Below are positions 24,675 to 30,138 of a stretch of DNA of 30,138 bases, in pieces. Source of the stretch: an uncultured Sutterella sp. (GTDB lineage: Bacteria > Pseudomonadota > Gammaproteobacteria > Burkholderiales > Burkholderiaceae_F). A program made the translations under genes and the position numbers. The notes beneath the pieces are model-generated. The model was given only the letters and a program-made list of their open reading frames with translations, made no database searches and was not told the origin of the DNA. Numbering within the stretch: position 1 is the stretch's first letter; every line of letters starts with the position of its first letter. The DNA is taken from contig USBS01000010.1 in assembly GCA_900552915.1 (NCBI GenBank), forward strand, positions 1 through 30,138, given 5' to 3'.

Positions 24675-25336
24675 CGGACTGTACACCTCTCGTTCGGGAC
24701 TTAGGCCTTGCGGACTATGTCCCCGTCTGCGAGGCCATGCGCCTTTTTACGCAGACCAGGACACCTAAAACCCCGGACGAAATTTGGTTTGTCGAACACC
24801 CTTGCGTCTACACTGCAGGGCGAGATGCACACACAACGGCAGCCGTCATTAATGGCATTCCACTGATTCAAGTTGAACGAGGCGGCGACATTACCCTTCA
24901 TGCACCGGGGCAAATGGTGGTTTATCCGCTTCTGGACCTGCGCCGTCGAAAACTGATGATCAAGCCTTATGTGTCGATTCTGCTCACTACCCTCATAGAT
25001 ACGCTTGCCGACTTTGGCCTTTGCGCCAGCACGCATCCGGGGGCTCCTGGCGTCTATGTTCCGATGGACGGAGGCATGGGTGAATTCAAGGGAAAAGCTA
25101 AAATCGCCTCAATAGGCATTCGCGTAAGCCGCGGCTGTACTTTTCACGGTATTGCGCTCAATGTCGATACGGATCTAGCCGGCTTTCGACGAATCGCTCC
25201 TTGCGGCTATCGTGGATTGCGAGTCACCGATATGGCCTCTTTAGGCATTCACACCGACCTGCAAACGGTGAAATTGCGTTACCGTTTCCGGCTTCTGGAA
25301 GCACTTCAAACAGCTTTCGAAAAACAGACAAAATGA
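24671..25336 (+). CDS. lipB: Octanoyl transferase
   Basis: Moves octanoyl from acyl-carrier protein to lipoyl domains, the first step of lipoate assembly. 221 aa, starting at GTG 24671. It contains RGGDITLHAPGQMVVYPLLD, KIASIGIRVSRGCTFHGIALN and the catalytic pair: Lys144 in GKAKIASIG and Cys178 in IAPCGYRGL. The four-base overlap with ybeD and an ATGA overlap with the menA start show tight translational coupling. Confidence 0.97.
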   Translation: MTDCTPLVRDLGLADYVPVCEAMRLFTQTRTPKTPDEIWFVEHPCVYTAGRDAHTTAAVINGIPLIQVERGGDITLHAPGQMVVYPLLDLRRRKLMIKPYVSILLTTLIDTLADFGLCASTHPGAPGVYVPMDGGMGEFKGKAKIASIGIRVSRGCTFHGIALNVDTDLAGFRRIAPCGYRGLRVTDMASLGIHTDLQTVKLRYRFRLLEALQTAFEKQTK

Positions 25337-26265
25337 CTGAAGAAAAAATTGCCCCGGTTCCGGGAGTGAAACCCGGCAGTTTTGCCGCCTGGTGCGCAAG
25401 CTTTCGCCCGAAGACGCTCGGTATTGCAGCCGCGCCCGTCGCCGTCGGCCTAGCCGTCAGCGCCGCTGTGACACATACCTTTGACATCGTTGTTGCTATC
25501 GCAACGTTGGCTCTTTCGCTATTGATGCAGGCCATCAGCAATATGGAAAACGATGCGGGCTATACGAAGCGCAGAGCCGAGCGTAAAACACGTAAGGGAT
25601 TGCCCAGATCGACGGCCAATGGGTGGCTCACCGTGGAGCAGGTCGAGCGCATGATCAAGATTCTCATAGGCGTTGTGGTTCTTGATACGCTTTTTCTAAT
25701 CTATGTCGGCGGTTGGGTGATGATGGTCATCTCTGCAGCTTCCGTCATTGCCGCCTATGCCTACATGGGAGGTCCCAAGCCCATCGCCTACACGCCATGG
25801 GGAGAATTCGTCGTTTTCATTTTTTTCGGTTTGGTCGCCGTTTCCGGTACAGCCTATTTGCAGACAGGTCTCTGGCAAATTGAAGCTATTCTTGCGGGAA
25901 CCGCGCTCGGATTTATTGCCGCTGCAGTACTTGCCGTCAACAATTATCGAGACGCTGTTCATGATGAAGAAGTCGGACGCAACACACTGGCTGTCTTACT
26001 GGGGCGACCTGCGATGGTTGGGGTATATAGCGTTCTGCTCTACGCTCCGTACGCTGTGATTGCAGCTTGCATTGTCTACAACCCCGATGTTTTCGGTTTG
26101 GCTCTGTGCTTGTTGGCGCTTCCGAGAACAATCAAGCTTGTGGCCGAATTACCGCTGCGTGAAGGCAACGAACTAAACGCCGTCATGTTCGGCACGGTCA
26201 GGCTTGAGCTTTTATTCTCGCTTTGCCTTACCGTGGGCGGTATCGTAAGTGTTCTTTTGAACTGA
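25333..26265 (+). CDS. menA: MenA-like prenyltransferase
   Basis: UbiA-family integral membrane enzyme of 310 aa, best matched to 1,4-dihydroxy-2-naphthoate prenyltransferase of menaquinone synthesis. It has 8-9 hydrophobic segments. The first acidic motif (residues 73-81, NDAGYTKRR) keeps the leading Asn-Asp but has Tyr77 and Lys79 where E. coli MenA has NDYGDAVKG. The second, RDAVHDEEVGRNTLAVLLGR near 205, is complete. PRSTANGWL and GEFVVFIFFGLVAVSGTAYLQT are MenA-like. ATG 25333 overlaps the lipB stop, so the gene is part of the operon. Menaquinone fits the reductase genes near 6-8 kb. A different aromatic substrate cannot be excluded. Confidence 0.82.
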   Translation: MTEEKIAPVPGVKPGSFAAWCASFRPKTLGIAAAPVAVGLAVSAAVTHTFDIVVAIATLALSLLMQAISNMENDAGYTKRRAERKTRKGLPRSTANGWLTVEQVERMIKILIGVVVLDTLFLIYVGGWVMMVISAASVIAAYAYMGGPKPIAYTPWGEFVVFIFFGLVAVSGTAYLQTGLWQIEAILAGTALGFIAAAVLAVNNYRDAVHDEEVGRNTLAVLLGRPAMVGVYSVLLYAPYAVIAACIVYNPDVFGLALCLLALPRTIKLVAELPLREGNELNAVMFGTVRLELLFSLCLTVGGIVSVLLN

Positions 26266-26273
26266 GGCGTACG

Positions 26274-27209
26274 GTGAAACAAGGCCGCAGTTTTCAAAAA
26301 ATTCTGCCGATTTCGCGTGCATCTTTTGTTGATGGCGACAAACCCTTGCCCAAGCCGGCTTGGCTTAAGGTTAAAGCTTCGGTTGCGGGCAGCGCCGAGG
26401 ATCCGATTCGTTCAATTTTGTCGACATACTCACTTTCGACTGTCTGTCGGGAAGCGACCTGCCCGAACCGTGCCGAATGCTTTGCCAACGGCACCGCTGC
26501 TTTTTTAATTCTCGGAGAGCTATGTACGCGACGCTGCGCCTTCTGCGACTTAGCGCACGGAACTCCCCAGCCGCCTTCAAGGGACGAACCGCAGCGTCTT
26601 GCACAAGCTGTTAAAGCACTCGGATTGAGCTACGTTGTCATCACGAGCCCGGACAGAGACGATCTCAAAGATGCTGGGGCGGGGCATTTTGCTGCCGTTA
26701 TCGGAGAATTGAGAAAAACAGTACCGGGCATTGAAATTGAAATTTTGGTTCCGGACTTTAAAAAGAAAGAAGAAATAGCATTGCGAATTCTTTCGGAAGT
26801 TCCGCCCGATGTTTTCAATCACAACATCGAAACCGTCCCCAGGCTCTATCGTATTGCCCGTCCCGGAGCGTCTTATGAAGGGTCTTTGTCGCTTCTTGAA
26901 GCTTTTGCAAAGCGCAACCCTTCATTACCGACTAAAAGCGGTCTAATGCTCGGTCTCGGAGAGACCGATGATGAAGTCCTGCAGGTGCTCATGGATCTAC
27001 GCAAGCATGGCGTCGAGCGCCTTACCATCGGACAATATCTGTCCCCTTCTAAAGCGCATCTCCCAGTTCGCCGCTACGTTCACCCGGAGGAGTTTGAACA
27101 TTGGAAGCATATCGCCCAGGAACTTGGGTTCAAAAAAGCTCATTGCGGCGTTTTTGTGCGCTCAAGCTATCATGCGGCAGAAGACAGCAGTCATGTCGGA
27201 ATCAACTAA
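26274..27209 (+). CDS. lipA: Lipoyl synthase
   Basis: Radical-SAM enzyme that inserts two sulfurs into octanoyl groups. About 311 aa. The auxiliary cluster motif CREATCPNRAEC (Cys58, 63, 69) and the SAM motif CTRRCAFC (84, 88, 91) are both present, and RSSYHAAE near the C-terminus supplies the serine ligand. GTG 26274, behind GAGG, is chosen over the upstream ATG 26223, which lies inside menA. It follows menA by eight bases. LipB and LipA thus sit in one operon with menA between. Confidence 0.97.
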   Translation: MKQGRSFQKILPISRASFVDGDKPLPKPAWLKVKASVAGSAEDPIRSILSTYSLSTVCREATCPNRAECFANGTAAFLILGELCTRRCAFCDLAHGTPQPPSRDEPQRLAQAVKALGLSYVVITSPDRDDLKDAGAGHFAAVIGELRKTVPGIEIEILVPDFKKKEEIALRILSEVPPDVFNHNIETVPRLYRIARPGASYEGSLSLLEAFAKRNPSLPTKSGLMLGLGETDDEVLQVLMDLRKHGVERLTIGQYLSPSKAHLPVRRYVHPEEFEHWKHIAQELGFKKAHCGVFVRSSYHAAEDSSHVGIN

Positions 27210-27212
27210 AAC

Positions 27213-27258
27213 GGCGTCGAACTTCACGGAACTGACGTTCCGAGAAGTTGCCGACGCC
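27213..27258. terminator. Long hairpin between lipA and dolP
   Basis: Stems GGCGTCG 27213-27219 with CGACGCC 27252-27258, AACTTC 27220-27225 with GAAGTT 27244-27249, and CGGAAC 27227-27232 with GTTCCG 27237-27242 stack to 19 bp around TGAC, interrupted by an A.A mismatch and a two-base bulge. A short T-run follows on the minus strand (GTTTTAG), so it fits a terminator for dolP, and probably also for lipA. Confidence 0.7.
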
Positions 27259-27283
27259 GAGTAGCGCTAAATTTGTCGAACTA

Positions 27284-27973
27284 TCAGTTCTGAGTCTGAG
27301 CTGCCTCTTCGGCCTGCGCCTTATTTTCCTGATTGATCATTTTCATGCGTTCGGCAATGCGCTCCGCACTCATGACTTCACACACGGAAATCACGCGATA
27401 AACGCCGCTCGTGCGAGCCGCTACAGTCATAGCAATCGTATTTTCCTGCGGCGTGACAATGCCCATGATATAGACGATGCCGCGGTCGACAATCACTTTC
27501 ATCTGGCTCAGGTAGACATTATCTTCCATCACCATGCGGGAACGCACCGTCGTCGCAAGTTTGGAATCCTTCATGCGCTGCATCCATCCTGCGCTCGGCT
27601 GAACGGCCAATTCATTGACGACGCTGCGTACGCTAAGGCTCTTTTGAGCCGTCTCAGTGACGATGCGCTTAGCCTTCAGTGTCTCAATCTCCCCTGTCAG
27701 AAGCACTTTACCGTTGTAAGCCGTCACGGTAATGTGGCCGTCGGGTTCCTTTCCGAGCTGATCACGCAGAGCCTGAGTGATCTCAAGACTCAAGCGCTTT
27801 TCGATGACGCCGTCGTTGACAACGGCCCCTGTCGAACGGCGATCGATCATGGTTGACACAGCGGCACCGGTCGCAACAGCTGCTCCGCCCACAACAAGCG
27901 GAGCGCATCCGACCATGGCCGTCGTCATAGCCGCCGCACACGACAGAATGCAAAGAGTGCGCTTGAACATCAT
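27284..27973 (-). CDS. dolP: Dual BON-domain lipoprotein (DolP-like)
   Basis: Outer-membrane-associated lipoprotein with two BON domains that bind anionic phospholipid; E. coli DolP (YraP) supports BAM function and envelope integrity. 229 aa, lipobox AMVGC with the lipidated Cys at 23, then a Gly/Ala-rich linker. BON1 spans about 60-125 (HITVTAYNGKVLLTGEIET) and BON2 about 135-205 (MKVIVDRGIVYIMGIVTPQE). The last ~25 residues are a charged Gln/Glu-rich tail. ATG 27973 has GGAG seven bases upstream; ATG 27970 is an alternative. It is not next to yraN/diaA as in some bacteria but faces lipA. Confidence 0.88.
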   Translation of the reverse strand: MMFKRTLCILSCAAAMTTAMVGCAPLVVGGAAVATGAAVSTMIDRRSTGAVVNDGVIEKRLSLEITQALRDQLGKEPDGHITVTAYNGKVLLTGEIETLKAKRIVTETAQKSLSVRSVVNELAVQPSAGWMQRMKDSKLATTVRSRMVMEDNVYLSQMKVIVDRGIVYIMGIVTPQENTIAMTVAARTSGVYRVISVCEVMSAERIAERMKMINQENKAQAEEAAQTQN

Positions 27974-28001
27974 TAAATTTCTCCGAATAATAAAAAAGAG
28001 G

Positions 28002-28772
28002 TCAAATCGTAATATCGAAAGACTGATAAGCGGGCTTGATCGGTTCAACATCCGGCTGCATCTGCAAAAACGGCTGCAGCCAAGCTTCGTACTTCTGCAG
28101 CAGATCTCCCCGCACAGCCAATTTGCGGTCCACGTATTTCAAAGTGTTTTCATGCATCCAACCGCGCAGAACGGCATCAATCTGTTCAAGCTGGCAGTTC
28201 AAAAGCGTGGCAATGAAACGTCGCGACGGCACAGACGGTACTCTAACAAAACTTCTCGCCGGCAACTCTGAGATATTTGTAGTGTTTGCGGCTTTCACCA
28301 AAACGGTAACAAAAACACCAAGCCGCTCTTGAGGTGAAGCCGCCTGACACACCATTAATCCCAAACGCTCGCAATAAGCCCGACGCAGAGCGTACCGATT
28401 GAGTTCATCGTTCCAGCTCGGATCAATTTCGGCAACGCGAAGGAAGATCTCAGGAGCCACCGTGAGCACCTCACAACGGCAAACCGCCCAATAACGCCGA
28501 GACAAATTATCCAAAGCATCAATTGCGCGCGTCGTCACTCCGAAACTGTTGGCCGCCGAAAGCGTCAGCATGAAAGGAGAACTCGTCCCGGGATTAATGA
28601 CACCTTGCGCCAAAAGGCCGCTTTGCACAAAAACAACGCGCTTGAAAAAAGAAGATGTTCCGATCTGATCGCCCCGCATCAATACGGTCTTATGACCGAT
28701 GCTCATGAGCACTCTGGAGATGCCCGGCGAGAGCCGCGGAGCAAACCAAGGCAAAAGCGTGTCGCAAGACAT
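28002..28772 (-). CDS. Crp/Fnr-like regulator (divergent) near oriC
   Basis: A 256-aa protein with Crp/Fnr architecture: N-terminal beta domain (10-110), a dimerisation helix around ERLGVFVTVLVKA (about 149-161), and a helix-turn-helix at 181-206 (VPSRRFIATLLNCQLEQIDA then VLRGW), which fits the family consensus well. No FNR cysteine set. It resembles the regulator at 214-1053 in plan more than in sequence. It is 28 bases upstream of the dolP gene, on the same strand, so both may share a promoter in the AT-rich region beside oriC. No good ribosome site is seen before ATG 28772. Target genes unknown. Confidence 0.7.
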   Translation of the reverse strand: MSCDTLLPWFAPRLSPGISRVLMSIGHKTVLMRGDQIGTSSFFKRVVFVQSGLLAQGVINPGTSSPFMLTLSAANSFGVTTRAIDALDNLSRRYWAVCRCEVLTVAPEIFLRVAEIDPSWNDELNRYALRRAYCERLGLMVCQAASPQERLGVFVTVLVKAANTTNISELPARSFVRVPSVPSRRFIATLLNCQLEQIDAVLRGWMHENTLKYVDRKLAVRGDLLQKYEAWLQPFLQMQPDVEPIKPAYQSFDITI

Positions 28773-28921
28773 AAAAATCGGACTAAATAAAAAGCGGACT
28801 CGAAATAAGCAACCCCCGTACTGTTGAACGGAGCCTTGCTAATCCTACCACAGGGCAGTTTTTGATCTTGGCTTTTGTGTGAGAGTAATAACTTTTAAGT
28901 TATATCGAGCGACAACCATAT

Positions 28922-29213
28922 TGTGGATAACTTTGTGAGTAACTCAAGGATAACTCCCCTGCTTGTGGATAATTTTTTGATTCCTTTTCAGAGCTCATTT
29001 TTTACTCACACTCATCCACAGGTTATCCACAGGCTCTTCAATCGGTTATCCATACGCTTATTCACACTGCAACTATTTGATTTTTAATGAAAATTTCAAG
29101 TTACCCACAGACTTATCCACAGGTGTGGAAAAGTCTGTTGATAGTGTTGAATCTTGATTTTTCAAGGTTTTAAAAGAAGGAAATTATTTAGGTTGTGAAC
29201 AAGTTTATCCACA
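28922..29213. other. oriC: Chromosome replication origin, DnaA-box cluster (oriC)
   Basis: Six exact matches to TTATNCACA occur in 292 bases: reverse at 28922-28930 and 28964-28972; forward at 29023-29031, 29058-29066, 29113-29121 and 29205-29213. At least four near matches lie between (29012-29020, 29046-29054, 29101-29109, 29194-29202). The two halves point toward each other across about 50 bases. The region is AT-rich with a TTTTAAAAGAAGG stretch near 29170 that could be the unwinding element. This is far beyond chance. The dnaA gene expected beside it is not seen. Confidence 0.9.
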
Positions 29214-29372
29214 AGTAGTTGAGTCAAAGAGAGGGTGTTTTCATAAACGATATTGGTTAAATTTCTCGGAAACATTCGTCTTTTTCAAGAAAAATATGCA
29301 AATTTCATAAAAAATAGCATTTTTAATCAAAATATGCTAAAATTATACAAAATAAAATGATGGAGGCTTCTC
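29214..29372. other. AT-rich junction between oriC and Firmicute-like DNA
   Basis: No gene. AT content rises further. Somewhere here the sequence changes from the beta-proteobacterial origin to DNA of Streptococcus style. The -10-like TAAAAT and TATACA near 29336-29348 and the strong ribosome site GGAGG (29362-29366) belong to the downstream gene. I cannot place the joint exactly. Confidence 0.55.
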
Positions 29373-29639
29373 ATGAAAGCGATTATTACAGTTGTAGGTA
29401 AGGACAAAGCAGGTATTGTTGCGGGTGTTGCGACTAAGGTGGCAGAACTTGGCTTGAATATTGATGATATTTCTCAAACAGTTCTTGATGAATTCTTTAC
29501 CATGATGGCGGTTGTATCATCGGAAGACAAACAAGATTTTACACACCTACGTGCTGAATTGGAAGCCTTTGGTGAGTCATTGAACGTTAAAATCAACATC
29601 CAAAGTTCAGCAATTTTTGATGCTATGCACAACTTGTAA
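29373..29639 (+). CDS. ACT-domain protein (Streptococcus-like)
   Basis: A complete 88-aa single ACT domain beginning MKAIITVVGKDKAGIVAGVA, with GLNIDDISQTVLDEFFTMM and the second beta strand KINIQSSAIF. These proteins (GcvR-like, often UPF0237) are thought to bind amino acids. GGAGG six bases before the ATG, short AT-rich codons, and the partner at 29657 are typical of the streptococcal ACT-DUF711 pair. Codon use differs sharply from every gene before 28.8 kb. Confidence 0.93.
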   Translation: MKAIITVVGKDKAGIVAGVATKVAELGLNIDDISQTVLDEFFTMMAVVSSEDKQDFTHLRAELEAFGESLNVKINIQSSAIFDAMHNL

Positions 29640-29656
29640 GATAGGAGTAGCTTAAA

Positions 29657-30138
29657 ATGGATATTAAACAGGTCACAGAAACCATTGCCATGATTGAGGA
29701 GCAGAACTTTGATGTTCGTACCATTACCATGGGGATTTCACTCCTAGACTGTATCGATTCAGATATCGATAAGGCGGCGGAAAAAGTCTATAACAAGATT
29801 GTATCTAAGGCTAAGAATTTGGTAGCTGTTGGTGACGAGATTGCGGCTGAACTTGGTATTCCGATTGTTAATAAACGTGTGTCTGTTACTCCGATCTCAA
29901 TCATCGGTGCGGCAACAGATGCAACAGACTATGTTAGACCGAGCAGCTAAGGAGATCGGTGTTAACTTTATTGGTGGTTTCTCTGCACTCGTTCAAAAGG
30001 GCTACCAAAAAGGTGATGAGATTCTTATTAATTCTATTCCACGTGCGCTTGCAGAGACTGATTTTGTCTGCTCATCTGTCAACATTGGTTCAACAAAGAC
30101 TGGTATTAACATGACAGCGGTACGTGACATGGGACGTA
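29657..30138 (+). pseudogene. DUF711 (UPF0210) gene, frameshifted and cut off
   Basis: The start, MDIKQVTETIAMIEEQNFDV, and the run TMGISLLDCIDSDIDKAAEK match the DUF711/PFL family, about 445 aa when complete. After ATDATDY the frame goes to a stop at 29948-29950. The correct sequence resumes in another frame from TTA 29934: LDRAAKEIGVNFIGGFSALV, then KGYQKGDEILINSIPRALAE, and is open to the window end. Family members usually have YVVLAKALD here, so about 16 bases appear lost near 29934. AGGAG lies eight bases before ATG 29657. It follows the ACT gene by 17 bases, its usual partner. Confidence 0.85.

Noticed and set aside
28922..29213. Assigning the DnaA-box cluster to Streptococcus like the DNA after it
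   Set aside because: The ACT/DUF711 genes are not known to lie at the streptococcal origin, and the cluster style fits a proteobacterial oriC; the joint is more likely after 29213. Not certain.
1..30138. CRISPR arrays, tRNA or rRNA genes, transposases and phage genes
   Set aside because: None seen: no regular spaced repeats, no transposase or integrase motifs, no terminal inverted repeats.

Overview
The window is about 29 kb of a beta-proteobacterial chromosome, followed by about 0.9 kb that looks like a different organism. The main part suggests a gut Sutterellaceae-like member of the Burkholderiales. This is inferred from the mix of genes: Omp32-type porins, a Tat-type flavoprotein paired with a small tetraheme cytochrome c, the birA-coaX-SPOR operon, a DUF3683 FAD/Fe-S oxidoreductase, a menaquinone-type prenyltransferase, and divergent Crp/Fnr-like regulators. 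No marker gene fixes the genus.

Layout. 0.2-8.3 kb is an anaerobic-respiration and envelope region. It holds a Crp-like regulator, a porin, a DUF169 protein with a damaged Tat signal, a second porin with a damaged start, an unknown 211-aa protein, a fumarate-reductase-like flavoprotein broken by foreign DNA, and a tetraheme cytochrome c. 8.4-12.0 kb (minus) is gatC-gatA-gatB (Glu/Asp-tRNA amidotransferase) plus a DUF805 membrane protein. 12.2-13.9 kb is rlpA and a small hypothetical gene. 13.9-15.5 kb (minus) is ilvA. 15.7-20.1 kb is the 1308-aa oxidoreductase and a HIT protein. 20.2-22.5 kb (minus) is birA-coaX-SPOR. 22.5-27.2 kb is a compact plus-strand run: alpha/beta hydrolase, a PBP5-like protein without its catalytic motifs, ybeD, lipB, menA, lipA. 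27.3-28.8 kb (minus) is a dolP-like lipoprotein and a second Crp-like regulator. 28.92-29.21 kb is a dense cluster of DnaA boxes, almost certainly oriC. From 29.37 kb come two AT-rich genes with Firmicute ribosome binding sites that resemble a Streptococcus ACT-domain/DUF711 pair; dnaA, expected beside oriC, is absent.

How the genes fit together. The flavoprotein and tetraheme cytochrome look like a periplasmic terminal reductase drawing electrons from menaquinol, and menA is present at 25.3 kb. The substrate-pocket histidine typical of fumarate reductases is replaced, so the acceptor is probably not fumarate. Porins and a Tat-type DUF169 protein beside it would fit uptake and processing of that acceptor.

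Caution. Four breaks (single-base losses at 3010/3011 and in the A-run 4035-4040, a foreign block about 6326-6514, and a frameshift near 29935) plus the foreign end are more likely assembly or chimera faults than biology, and they should be checked against reads first. The best candidate for real novelty is the catalytically degenerate PBP5-like protein in the conserved dacA-ybeD-lipB position.
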